From Chitinophagaceae bacterium (GTDB lineage Bacteria; Bacteroidota; Bacteroidia; Chitinophagales; Chitinophagaceae): DNA of 64,000 nt. Of the stretch, positions 7,558 to 15,743 are shown one piece after another. The stretch spans positions 62,001 to 126,000 of the forward strand of contig JABFRU010000011.1 of assembly GCA_013140985.1 (NCBI GenBank), read 5' to 3'. The stretch's first letter is position 1, and the number at the start of each line of letters is the position of its first letter. The translations under genes and the position numbers were made by a program. Below the pieces are notes generated by a model that had not been told where the DNA came from, searched no databases, and worked only from the letters and a program-made list of their open reading frames with translations.

Positions 7558-9228
7558 ATGAAAGCTTTTCTCCAAAAAAACCATCGCCTCTTATTTTACG
7601 GCATGTGGCTGCTATTGGGAATTTTCCAGGCGGGCTTAACTGAATTGCAGGATGATGAAGCGTATTACTGGGTCTTCTCCAAATACCTTGACCTCGGCTA
7701 TTTCGATCACCCGCCGATGACGGCACTGCTGGTGAAAATGGGTTATACTATTTTTCCCAATGAACTGGGCGTCCGGTTATTTCCTTTATTGCTGAATGTT
7801 CTTTCGCTTGTCATTATTGAAAAGCTTACGGACAAAAAGAACCCTCTTCTTTTTTATGGCATTGCATTATCATTGGCCATATTGCAAATAAGTGGGTTCA
7901 CTGCTGTGCCGGATATTCCATTGATCTTTTTTACTGCGCTGTTCTTTTTATGCTATAAACGGTTTACAAAAAATTCTTCTTTACAAAATGGCCTTTTACT
8001 CGGTCTTTCGATTGCTTTGCTCTTTTATACAAAGTACCATGCTGTATTAATAGTCCTCTTTACGCTGTTGTCAAATATTAAATTGTTCAAAAAGCCGCAG
8101 CTGTATGTGGCGGGTTTGCTTGCATTTTTGTTATTTGTTCCTCATTTATTATGGCAATGGGAACATAACTGGATCAGCTTCCGCTATCATTTGTTTGAGA
8201 GTAATGTAAATGCTTATAAATTTTCTTTTACTGCTGAATATTTATTTGGTCAGCTGATATTGGCCGGACCCATCGCAGGTTTCATTTTACTACCCGCTGC
8301 TTTCTTATACAAAACCAAGAATGAAACAGAAAGAGCATTGAAGTTTACAATGACTGGCATCTATATTTTCTTTTTTCTGAGTTCATTCAGGGGAAAGGTA
8401 GAAGCTAACTGGACATCACCTGCTATTGTTTCATTGATCGTTCTGTCACATCAATATTTACAGGAGGTGTTCAGGTGGCAAAGACTGTTGTTCAAATTAT
8501 TGCCTATCACACTTTTTATAGTCCTGTTTGCAAGAATTGTAATGATAGAAGACATTTTGCCGGTAAAACAGATCAAAAAACGATACCATGCCTGGAAAGA
8601 GTGGCCGGCCATTATGAAAGAAAGAACAAAAGGGTTGCCGATCGTTTTCAGTAATTCTTACCAACGGGCCAGCAAGTATTGGTTCTATTCCGGGCAAATG
8701 ACATTATCGCAAAACCTATACAAAGAAAGAAGGAACAACTATAATTTCTGGCCGATAGAAGAAAAATTAATTGGCAAGCCGGTTTACTTTTTGGATATCT
8801 ATGACCTGCAACGTTTTCCTGACTCATTGAAAACACCGATCGGGTATGTTGGATACAAGTACGATTCTTCTTTCAACTCTTTTCAAACACTCAGCATCAA
8901 AACATCATTAAATAGCTATACAACCAAAGAAAAAGACTCTTTACAATTGAATTGCTCGGCTTTAATGACCCGTATGCAAATTGGTTACTTATGGGAACAC
9001 CCCGGTATTCCTCATACAATAACATTGGTCATCTTTCAAAAAAGAAAAGTTGTTGCTGAAAAAAAATTGACTTTAACACTTGATCAATTAGCTCATCGTC
9101 TGAATGATATTTACTTATCCATTAAACCCGATCTTCCTAAAGGAATTTATCAAATGATGTTTTCCATTGCTGTGTCAGGTTACAATTCTACACATAACAG
9201 CGAAAAAATAAAATTAATCGTTGAATAA
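7558..9228 (+). CDS. GT39/ArnT-like membrane glycosyltransferase
   Basis: A 556-residue polytopic protein of the dolichyl-phosphate-mannose mannosyltransferase superfamily (GT-C fold). The signature acidic loop is DDEAYYWVFSKYLDLGYFDH (from residue 32), followed by PPMTALLV and GVRLFPLLLN. About ten hydrophobic segments follow, then a C-terminal soluble domain of about 200 residues. Such enzymes move a sugar from a polyprenyl-phosphate donor onto a lipid or protein on the outer face of the inner membrane. Donor and acceptor are unknown. It is read in the same direction as pnuC and the kinase, 22 bases downstream. Confidence 0.85.
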   Translation: MKAFLQKNHRLLFYGMWLLLGIFQAGLTELQDDEAYYWVFSKYLDLGYFDHPPMTALLVKMGYTIFPNELGVRLFPLLLNVLSLVIIEKLTDKKNPLLFYGIALSLAILQISGFTAVPDIPLIFFTALFFLCYKRFTKNSSLQNGLLLGLSIALLFYTKYHAVLIVLFTLLSNIKLFKKPQLYVAGLLAFLLFVPHLLWQWEHNWISFRYHLFESNVNAYKFSFTAEYLFGQLILAGPIAGFILLPAAFLYKTKNETERALKFTMTGIYIFFFLSSFRGKVEANWTSPAIVSLIVLSHQYLQEVFRWQRLLFKLLPITLFIVLFARIVMIEDILPVKQIKKRYHAWKEWPAIMKERTKGLPIVFSNSYQRASKYWFYSGQMTLSQNLYKERRNNYNFWPIEEKLIGKPVYFLDIYDLQRFPDSLKTPIGYVGYKYDSSFNSFQTLSIKTSLNSYTTKEKDSLQLNCSALMTRMQIGYLWEHPGIPHTITLVIFQKRKVVAEKKLTLTLDQLAHRLNDIYLSIKPDLPKGIYQMMFSIAVSGYNSTHNSEKIKLIVE

Positions 9229-9229
9229 A

Positions 9230-9310
9230 ATGTCGCCCCTACAGGGCTGGTTGCCTTAAACAAAATTTCCTTCTACCAATATGTCGCCTCTACGAGGCTT
9301 GGGCCATCAC
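9230..9310. repeat. Two tandem short palindromic repeats
   Basis: Copies begin with ATGTCGCC at 9230 and 9281, a 51-base period. Each has a small hairpin: GCCC-ctaca-GGGC in the first and GCCT-ctacg-AGGC in the second. The stem change is compensated (C-G to T-A), so pairing is conserved while sequence drifts. They lie between the convergent GT39 and mtgA genes, close to the GT39 stop codon. Confidence 0.55.
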
Positions 9311-9320
9311 AATCTTAAAC

Positions 9321-10052
9321 CTACGGTGGCGCCATCCCTATTACTTTTCTTATATCCGGATCAGTCAACAAATTATTCATCTGCCGCATGATATGCGATG
9401 CCCGTTGGGAAACATAAGAGCCATTTATCTTGTATCGCTTTGGATTGGGCAAACATGCAGCGATCAATGCCGCTTCTCTTTGCGTTAAATTTTTTGCCGA
9501 TTTTTTAAAATAAATTTGCGAAGCCATTTCTATTCCAAATATCCCTTCGCCCATTTCTACCTGGTTCAAATACATTTCCAAAATTCTTTTCTTTCCCCAG
9601 ATGAGTTCGATCATAAAAGTAAAATATACTTCCAGCCCTTTTCGTATCCAGCTCCGGCCCTGCCATAAAAAAACATTCTTTGCCACCTGCTGGCTGATGG
9701 TACTTGCCCCTCTTATTCTGGCATTTTTCCTTTCATTGTTCTTTCTTGCCTTATCTATACTCTTCCAGTCAAACCCACGATGATCCGGAAAAAGTTGGTC
9801 TTCTGCTGATATGACCGCCAGTTTTGCATTAGGAGAAATACTTGTTCTGCATATATAGTCTCTTTTAAAACCATGTCCCCCAACCCAACTTACCAATTGT
9901 GTCATCGTAATGGGCGGATTCACCCATTTCAACAATACAATATAAAAAAGCTGGATGATGAATATCCAGAGGAAAATGCGTTTGGTCCACTTCCAAATTT
10001 TTTTTTGCAGTAGTTTTCGTTTACTTGTTTTATTATCAGATCCGTTCGCCAT
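9321..10052 (-). CDS. mtgA: Monofunctional biosynthetic peptidoglycan transglycosylase
   Basis: GT51-family enzyme that polymerises lipid II into glycan strands without a transpeptidase domain. One N-terminal transmembrane helix (IFLWIFIIQLFYIVLLKW) anchors it. The GT51 motifs are present: AEDQLFPDHRGFDW with the catalytic Glu, GASTISQQVAKN, RKGLEVYFTFMIE, KRILEMYLNQVEMGEGIFGIE and REAALIAACLPNPKRY. The size matches MtgA. ATG 10052 overlaps the end of the LysE gene by 17 bases, so the two are coupled; a TTG at 10058 is possible. Confidence 0.92.
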   Translation of the reverse strand: MANGSDNKTSKRKLLQKKIWKWTKRIFLWIFIIQLFYIVLLKWVNPPITMTQLVSWVGGHGFKRDYICRTSISPNAKLAVISAEDQLFPDHRGFDWKSIDKARKNNERKNARIRGASTISQQVAKNVFLWQGRSWIRKGLEVYFTFMIELIWGKKRILEMYLNQVEMGEGIFGIEMASQIYFKKSAKNLTQREAALIAACLPNPKRYKINGSYVSQRASHIMRQMNNLLTDPDIRKVIGMAPP

Positions 10053-10668
10053 AAGCAATCAATCCCCAAACGAGGGCAATGCCGAAAATAATTAATAACA
10101 AGCCATTGAGGCGGTTAATGATATGAATATTATGTGGTGTGAGCCGGTTGCGGATCTTTCCGGCTAAAAAAACTTTTAATATATCCGTGCCCAGCATCCA
10201 CATAAGACAGGTTGTGAAAGCAATGATCTTTTGTTGCAATGTAAGGTCAATAATAACCGTTGATGCATATATCCAGAAAATAAATACGGAGGGATTCAGT
10301 GTATTCATGAAATAGCCGGATAAAAATATTTTGGCATAATCTCTTTTCCGGAACTTAAAGACCTGTTGTCCTTCTTCATTCACTTTTACTTTTTTGAAGA
10401 AAAGAAAGTAAATGCCGGTAGCAACCAGAAAAGCACAACCCGCAATTCCCACCAGGTATTTATGGCTTTTTAACTGTTCAAATAATGTGGTGAACAAATT
10501 GACAAGCAACACCATTGTTATGTCGCTGGCAGAAACGCCAAAAACAAAAGTGAGACCGCCCTTATGTCCATTGTTAAGACTTTGCTTGATAATAGTGAAC
10601 AAAACGGGGCCCACTGAGATACTCAGCAATAAACCGAAGGTCAGTCCTTTTACAATGGCCTCTATCAT
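10036..10668 (-). CDS. LysE/RhtB-family transporter
   Basis: A 210-residue protein with about six transmembrane segments and the LysE-family start SISVGPVLFTIIKQSLNNG followed by GVSASDITMVLL. It has the mid-protein conserved segment FLSGYFMNTLNPSVFIFW. Members export amino acids or related small molecules; the substrate cannot be told. The end overlaps the start of mtgA. Confidence 0.82.
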   Translation of the reverse strand: MIEAIVKGLTFGLLLSISVGPVLFTIIKQSLNNGHKGGLTFVFGVSASDITMVLLVNLFTTLFEQLKSHKYLVGIAGCAFLVATGIYFLFFKKVKVNEEGQQVFKFRKRDYAKIFLSGYFMNTLNPSVFIFWIYASTVIIDLTLQQKIIAFTTCLMWMLGTDILKVFLAGKIRNRLTPHNIHIINRLNGLLLIIFGIALVWGLIAYGERI

Positions 10669-10692
10669 GCGAATAAGATAGCTAAAAGTAAA

Positions 10693-10718
10693 AAACCTCT
10701 TGCAGAATAAAGAGGTTT
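10693..10718 (-). terminator. Rho-independent terminator after the GH3-like gene
   Basis: Arms AAACCTCTT (10693-10701) and AAGAGGTTT (10110-10118 offset, i.e. 10710-10718) pair perfectly around an 8-base loop. On the minus strand the stem runs into a T-rich tract (GAGGTTTTTTACTTTT). It lies just past the stop of the gene at 10725-12257. Confidence 0.75.
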
Positions 10719-10724
10719 ACAAAT

Positions 10725-12257
10725 TTAAATATTACCTGTTTGCAGGAAACGGTTCCACTCGTCCAGCATTTTTCCTTTCATTACCCTGGGAAATTTATGC
10801 TGGCTCCCCAACTTTCCTTTAAGTTCCATGAATTTCAAGAATTTTTCTTCCGGCAATACTTCAAGGAATACTGCTTTCAATGCACTGTCCCTTTCCACAG
10901 CATAATCATCATTCAATACCCGGAGGTTCTCATCAATGCGTTTGCGTAATTGTTCCGCATCAATTTTATCATTCGTAGCCACATACCAGCGATGGGCAAA
11001 AAAGTTCTCATACGGAAATCCAACTACGGTAAATTCAGGAATACTAATATTGAATTCTTCGCTGACCAGTTCAATGGCCTTATTCATATTTTCAACACTA
11101 AGATGCTCGCCGGTAAGACTCAAAAAATGTTTTATGCGTCCGGTGATCACCACCTCACTTCTTTCCAGGTCAACAAATTTTATTGTATCGCCCAATATAT
11201 ATCGCCATGATCCGGCGTTGGTACTCATCAGCAGTACATATTCTTTTCCTTCTTCCACTTCATGGATCATTTTTGCATCGGGATTCGCAACGATATTTCC
11301 TTCATGATCAAAATTCTTTTCATCAAAAGGAACAAATTCAAAAAAGATATTATTGTTCAATATGAGTTGCATGCCTTTGGCATGTTCTCTTGTTTTATAA
11401 CCAACAAAACCTTCGCTGGAAAGATAGTTCTCGATATACACAATGGGTTTGCTTAATAGTTTTTCAAACCCTTTTTTATACGGCTCAAATGCTACACCGC
11501 CATGAACAAAAAAGCTGAAGTTGGGCCATATTTCATGAATGTTTTTTACTTTATAATGTTCGATCACCATTTCCATACACATCTGGCACCATGCAGGAAC
11601 ACCTACGATGTAACCAATATCCCATTCTTTTGCATGCTCAACGATCTCATTCAGTTTTTGATTCCAATCGCCTAATGCTGCAATGCGGCCACCTGGTTTA
11701 TAAAAACTCTGGAACCAGAATGGCCTTTTCTTCGCTAATATGCCGCTAAGATCTCCCGCATACCAGCCTGCATTTCCTTTTTTAAGATCTGTTGTTCCGC
11801 CGATCATTAAAAATCCTTTGGTCATGGCTCTTTTATTGGCCTCTTCATATCGTATCAAACTTAAAAGCTGGCGGAGGTAATTAACAGTATTGCTTCGCAG
11901 CAGATCTCTTGTAACGGGAATATACTTACTCGCTGCTTCGGATGTCCCGGAACTCAGCGCATAATATTTTATTTTACCCGGCCATGCAACATCCGGAACC
12001 CCGTCCAGTGTTTTTTTCCACCACTCATTATATATTTTGTTATAGTCATGCACCGGTACCAGCTCCTGGAATTTTTTTGCGGGATGGCGGTTCAACAAGG
12101 CTTCATCAAAACGATAATGCTGGCCGAATTCAGTGAACCTTGCTTTTTTCAACAATTTTTTTAATACCCTTATCTGCTGGCGCTTCGGATCATTGGGTGG
12201 GATACGTAGTGCTGCAGCTATTGCCCTGGGAAGTTTGATATCGATGATAGTTGCCAT
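10725..12257 (-). CDS. GH3-family acyl-adenylase-like protein
   Basis: A 510-residue bacterial member of the GH3 (auxin-responsive promoter) family, whose plant enzymes adenylate carboxylates and join them to amino acids. ATP-binding motif 1 is YALSSGTSEAASKYIPVT (about residue 100). A later motif is ENYLSSEGFVGYKT (about 275), and the third is SWRYILGDTIKF (about 355), followed by ITGRIKHFLSLTGEHLSVE. The natural substrate in Bacteroidota is not known to me. It is a single gene with its own terminator. A TAACTTTA sequence shortly upstream could be its -7 box. Confidence 0.85.
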   Translation of the reverse strand: MATIIDIKLPRAIAAALRIPPNDPKRQQIRVLKKLLKKARFTEFGQHYRFDEALLNRHPAKKFQELVPVHDYNKIYNEWWKKTLDGVPDVAWPGKIKYYALSSGTSEAASKYIPVTRDLLRSNTVNYLRQLLSLIRYEEANKRAMTKGFLMIGGTTDLKKGNAGWYAGDLSGILAKKRPFWFQSFYKPGGRIAALGDWNQKLNEIVEHAKEWDIGYIVGVPAWCQMCMEMVIEHYKVKNIHEIWPNFSFFVHGGVAFEPYKKGFEKLLSKPIVYIENYLSSEGFVGYKTREHAKGMQLILNNNIFFEFVPFDEKNFDHEGNIVANPDAKMIHEVEEGKEYVLLMSTNAGSWRYILGDTIKFVDLERSEVVITGRIKHFLSLTGEHLSVENMNKAIELVSEEFNISIPEFTVVGFPYENFFAHRWYVATNDKIDAEQLRKRIDENLRVLNDDYAVERDSALKAVFLEVLPEEKFLKFMELKGKLGSQHKFPRVMKGKMLDEWNRFLQTGNI

Positions 12258-12303
12258 TGAGTGGTTCAGGTGATGCGATAAAGTTAAGCAATGTTATAGC
12301 AAT

Positions 12304-12771
12304 GAGCAATTGACAATAGACAATTGGCAATTGGCAATTATTCCGTTCTTATATTAATATTTTTCTGGGTTGTTTATCATGTGATTTAACAATCTGCCAA
12401 TCTCTGCATTTTTGTCCAGAAATGCCTTATATATAATTTCATCGATATAATTACAGGCAAAAGCAAAATCCAGCCAACCAGAGGTCTCTGAATTCTCCAT
12501 ATCGCTGTCTGTTATCTTAGAAACAAAGTGTGCCGGATATTTTTTCTTTCTGTATGCTTCCAGTAAACAAATACAAACGCTTCTCGAAGACCTCCTGATC
12601 TGATCGGTCAGGGAATACGTTTCTTCTTTAGGAAATTTTTTAGAGATTTGAAAAATTTCCATCGCTAACTCGAAAGCAAGTTTAAATACTTTGGTTTCTT
12701 TTACACTTTTTGCAGCCATTATTTAGACTTTACTAATTGCAATCATTGTATATTGCTTATCGTCAATTGCC
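12304..12771. mobile_element. Inverted-repeat-flanked cassette carrying a four-helix-bundle gene
   Basis: An imperfect inverted repeat made of CAATTG-type words flanks the small gene. The left arm is 12304-12342 (GAGCAATTGACAATAGACAA...) and the right arm 12735-12771, whose complement reads GGCAATTGACGATAAGCAAT and onward. The only content is the four-helix-bundle gene. The layout matches the cassettes at 15612-16138 and 58411-58894. No transposase is present, so any mobility would have to act in trans. Confidence 0.5.
12354..12719 (-). CDS. Four-helix-bundle protein (23S rRNA intervening-sequence family)
   Basis: A 121-residue all-helical protein with the family pattern FKLAFELAMEIFQISKKFPKEETYSLTDQIRRSSRSV...LLEAYRKK...F...ISDSDMENSE-type residues (the actual C-half reads KITDSDMENSETSGWLDFA). 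The family (PF05635) was first seen inside 23S rRNA intervening sequences; its function is unknown. It is flanked by CAATTG-rich inverted repeats (12304-12771). It sits between the GH3 gene and the glycosyltransferase without an obvious functional link to either. Confidence 0.85.
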   Translation of the reverse strand: MAAKSVKETKVFKLAFELAMEIFQISKKFPKEETYSLTDQIRRSSRSVCICLLEAYRKKKYPAHFVSKITDSDMENSETSGWLDFAFACNYIDEIIYKAFLDKNAEIGRLLNHMINNPEKY

Positions 12772-12782
12772 TATTTTTCACA

Positions 12783-14726
12783 TCAGCCGCCGAGGTTGCG
12801 GTACATTCTCCATAATAATTTCAGATCGCCGGCAGGTTCATAATCCCGGGCATACCAGTAGTCCATCATTTGCAGGCTTTCCAAAGGAAGGTTTTGTTTT
12901 AATGAGAGAGCAACTCCATTACAAGCTATCACTCCTTTGCGCAAATAAGGCAGTCGCTTTTCTTCCATGGCATAACCCACCCATGTTTTTTTAGCAACCA
13001 TCACAGCAAAACAATTAGCAAAAAAGTGAAATGGCTTTTTGACAATAAAAAGATGAACAGGAAAAATGATCAGTCCAAAAAAAGAAACAAAAAGGTCGAT
13101 TAGTCTTTTTAACCGCCGGTTATATGGATCAGCCAGCTTGTACCCATTTTCTTTTGATACTGCTTCTCCCGATGTGTTCCTTGAATCACTCCCAACTATA
13201 CTATTACTACCTGAAGCATGAAACTTGATCCTTATTCCCGGAGATAACTGTTGTACTGCCTGGATGATCTTTGAAAATGATAAGACACCTTCGCAAAAGA
13301 TCAATTCCCTGAAAGGAATAGAAAGTGACAGTTCATCAATTTTTTGGAGATTGCCCACTGCTGCATGGTCATTTTCTTCAACAGCCACTCTTCCCAAAAT
13401 TTTTTCCTGTAGCCCCGCCTCTTTTATCAGTGCCGTAGTTTGCTTGTATTCCTCCGGGGAACCAACAATAAGGGTATTGGCGTTTTCTTCCCGGTGTTCG
13501 TTGCTGCTCAAGACAGCAGAACGGATCAATATCCATCTTAATATGCTGATGAATAAAAATGCAAGCAACGATCCGAATAAAAGAATCCCTCTTGAAAAAC
13601 GAACGCTTTCCGGTAATAATGCATAGGCCGCCAGTAATATTATCGTTGCAAATAAAGTTGAGCTTACCAGTTCTGATCTTTTATACCACTTGTCATACAA
13701 ACCGGCAAAATAAGCTGCCAGTAAATAAAACACTGTATAAGCAGGAAAAGCAAACCATAGTAATCTTTGTTCATACTCAGTTTCCGGCCTGACCCATGTG
13801 GCCCAAACATTTTTCATCAGCCAAAAAGAAAGGAGAATGATGCCCGCATCAATTAACGGCAAACCGATACGCCGGATAAAATGTCCTGTAGCGGATACAA
13901 CAGCGCCCAATAAAATACCGATCTGTAATAAAAAATTGAAGAGACCTGCCCGGTTACCTTTATAATGTTTACGAACAAAAATGCTCATGGCTTTGTAAAA
14001 CATCCGCACATAATTCATACTTCCTTTGCGGGTACTTTCGCCTTTGAAATGTATGACGCTGCTTCCTGAAAAGTAATAGTTTTTGTATCCTGCTTTTTGA
14101 ATGCGATAACTCAGGTCAATATCTTCTCCATACATAAAGAACACTTCATCAAAGCCACCGGTCTTATCCAGTACTTCTTTTTTGATCATCATGAATGCGC
14201 CGGCCAGCACATCCACTTCATGATCTTCCTTTTCATTCAAGTGACCGAGATGATATTTTGCAAATGTCTTTGACCGGGGAAATAATTTTGACAACCCGAA
14301 TAACTTATACAAAGATGTGGCCGGCGAAGGAAAAGCTCTTTTTGATTCTTTGAGGAAACGGCCACGGCCATCAAGCATTTTTATTCCAACAGCCCCTGTA
14401 TCCGGATGTGATGCGAAAAAACAGGTGCATTGTTGAAAACAATCTTCCGGCACCAATGTGTCGGGATTTAAAAACAAAATGAATTTTCCTTTTGCTTCTG
14501 CCAATCCCCGGTTACATCCTTTTGCAAAACCAAGATTCTCTTTATTGACAATAAATTTTACAGAAGGAAACAACGGGACAAGGTATTCAATACTATTGTC
14601 TGATGAATTATTATCAACCACTATTACTTCCGCCTCCATGCCTTTTATTGCTTTTTGTACAGAATAAAGGCATTGCTCAAGGAAATGCTTGACGTTATAA
14701 TTAACTATGACAACAGACAGGGTCAA
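12783..14726 (-). CDS. GT2 glycosyltransferase fused to a degenerate polyprenyl-phosphate sugar-transferase-like region
   Basis: The N-terminal 250 residues form a GT-A family 2 glycosyltransferase: LSVVIVNYNVKHFLEQCLYS, VVDNNSSDNS, ENLGFAKGCNRGL, LFLNPDT and GEDIDLSYRIQ. About five transmembrane segments follow, then a Rossmann-like segment (NTLIVGSPEEY). Last comes a tail resembling WcaJ/EpsE-type phosphoglycosyltransferases (PYNRRLKRLIDLFVSFFGL...WVGY...LPYLRKGV...ARDYE). The canonical PRP and Asp-Glu catalytic signatures of that last domain are missing, so it probably does not act as an initiating transferase. All possible starts are TTG; 14726 gives MTLSVVIVNYN, while 14735 and 14783 are alternatives. 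It probably acts in cell-surface polysaccharide synthesis. Confidence 0.75.
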   Translation of the reverse strand: MTLSVVIVNYNVKHFLEQCLYSVQKAIKGMEAEVIVVDNNSSDNSIEYLVPLFPSVKFIVNKENLGFAKGCNRGLAEAKGKFILFLNPDTLVPEDCFQQCTCFFASHPDTGAVGIKMLDGRGRFLKESKRAFPSPATSLYKLFGLSKLFPRSKTFAKYHLGHLNEKEDHEVDVLAGAFMMIKKEVLDKTGGFDEVFFMYGEDIDLSYRIQKAGYKNYYFSGSSVIHFKGESTRKGSMNYVRMFYKAMSIFVRKHYKGNRAGLFNFLLQIGILLGAVVSATGHFIRRIGLPLIDAGIILLSFWLMKNVWATWVRPETEYEQRLLWFAFPAYTVFYLLAAYFAGLYDKWYKRSELVSSTLFATIILLAAYALLPESVRFSRGILLFGSLLAFLFISILRWILIRSAVLSSNEHREENANTLIVGSPEEYKQTTALIKEAGLQEKILGRVAVEENDHAAVGNLQKIDELSLSIPFRELIFCEGVLSFSKIIQAVQQLSPGIRIKFHASGSNSIVGSDSRNTSGEAVSKENGYKLADPYNRRLKRLIDLFVSFFGLIIFPVHLFIVKKPFHFFANCFAVMVAKKTWVGYAMEEKRLPYLRKGVIACNGVALSLKQNLPLESLQMMDYWYARDYEPAGDLKLLWRMYRNLGG

Positions 14727-14811
14727 ATCACACAAAGTATTAGCTACGAAGTACGAAGTTTTCAGGAAGAGTTCAAAATACAAGCTCTTTTAAATCAAGG
14801 TGGCCAATGGT

Positions 14812-14819
14812 TATCTTTG
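14812..14819 (+). promoter_or_regulatory. Candidate -7 box just before the inositol monophosphatase start
   Basis: TATCTTTG is a perfect TAnnTTTG match, and a TTTT tract about 20 bases upstream could serve as a -33 element. The box ends 3 bases before ATG 14823. If used, the transcript would start at or next to the ATG, so the gene would be leaderless or nearly so. Confidence 0.5.
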
Positions 14820-14822
14820 CCC

Positions 14823-15602
14823 ATGCTCAAATCCACATTGATCAACGCTGCAAAAGCAGGTGCTTCAGAGATATTACGCTTCTTTAACCGGGAGTTTACG
14901 GTCAGCAATAAAGAAGGCGTCAACAACCTTGTTACCGAAGCCGATCATGCTTCAGAAAAAGCGATCATTGAAGTAATTAAAGCCGCTTTTCCTGGTCATC
15001 ATATCCTGAGTGAAGAAGCTGGCGAGATCATCCGGGATTCTGATTATAAATGGATCATTGATCCCATTGATGGCACGATCAACTTTGCACATGGCATTCC
15101 ATTGAACTGTGTTTCGATCGGCGTTGAATACAATGCAGAAATAATAATGGCAGCAGTGTATAATCCGCATATCAATGAGTTGTTTTTCGCAGAAAAAGGA
15201 AAAGGCGCAACACTTAACGACAAACCGATCCGTGTCAGCGAACAAACAAAAGCCATTCATGCCTGTTTGGTAACAGGCTTCCCTTATACCTATATTAATA
15301 TACCGAATGGTCCGCTGGAAATATTTGAGCGTTTTGTTCGCAAAGGTGTTCCTGTACGAAGATTAGGTTCTGCTGCTATTGATCTTTGCTGGGTAGCCTG
15401 CGGAAGGTTTGATGGATTTTATGAACATAAATTAGAAGCCTGGGACAGTGCTGCCGGCTATCTGATAGTTGAAGAGGCAGGAGGAAAAGTAACCGATCTT
15501 GCAGGAAATAAATTTTCCGTTTACCAGCATAAAGTGCTTGCCACAAATGGAAAGATACATGAGGAGATGGTTGAAGTGATCAATGGGAGGAAAGAGCTGT
15601 AA
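14823..15602 (+). CDS. Inositol-monophosphatase family protein (SuhB-like)
   Basis: Mg-dependent phosphatase of the IMPase/FIG superfamily. The metal-binding residues are visible in NLVTEADHASEKAI, ILSEEAGE (Glu), WIIDPIDGTINFAHGIP (Asp-Pro-Ile-Asp-Gly-Thr) and the C-terminal EAWDSAAGYLIVEEAGG. The length of 259 residues is normal. An open frame reaches back to 14655, but those codons overlap the divergent glycosyltransferase and lack family similarity, so I place the start at 14823, just after a -7 box. Substrates may be inositol phosphate, a nucleotide phosphate such as PAP, or another sugar phosphate. Confidence 0.88.
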   Translation: MLKSTLINAAKAGASEILRFFNREFTVSNKEGVNNLVTEADHASEKAIIEVIKAAFPGHHILSEEAGEIIRDSDYKWIIDPIDGTINFAHGIPLNCVSIGVEYNAEIIMAAVYNPHINELFFAEKGKGATLNDKPIRVSEQTKAIHACLVTGFPYTYINIPNGPLEIFERFVRKGVPVRRLGSAAIDLCWVACGRFDGFYEHKLEAWDSAAGYLIVEEAGGKVTDLAGNKFSVYQHKVLATNGKIHEEMVEVINGRKEL

Positions 15603-15662
15603 ATATTTTTGATTTGGGGTTTTGGATTTTAGATTGCTCTTTATAGCTCTTGATTTCCTGGC

Positions 15663-15696
15663 GGTGAAAAAACGATAACCCGGCGTGTTTTTCACC
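15663..15696. other. Hairpin inside the cassette leader
   Basis: GGTGAAAAA (15663-15671) and TTTTTCACC (15688-15696) are perfect reverse complements with a 16-base loop. It lies in the leader of the four-helix-bundle gene. It is not a convincing intrinsic terminator for either neighbour because the T tract is inside the stem. Confidence 0.5.
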
Positions 15697-15715
15697 TCAA
15701 AAAATTCTTTCGCAG

Positions 15716-15741
15716 GTTTTAGTTTGAGTTAAAACTAAAAC
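15716..15741 (+). promoter_or_regulatory. Perfect hairpin abutting the four-helix-bundle start codon
   Basis: GTTTTAGTTT (15716-15725) and AAACTAAAAC (15732-15741) form a perfect 10-bp stem with a 6-base loop, ending 2 bases before ATG 15744. In RNA it would sit over the ribosome footprint and could limit translation. It could equally be a DNA-level recognition site of the cassette. Confidence 0.45.
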
Positions 15742-15743
15742 TT

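Noticed and set aside
14655-14822. N-terminal extension of the inositol monophosphatase
   Set aside because: The extension overlaps the divergent glycosyltransferase, has no family similarity, and a good promoter box and ATG lie at 14812-14825.
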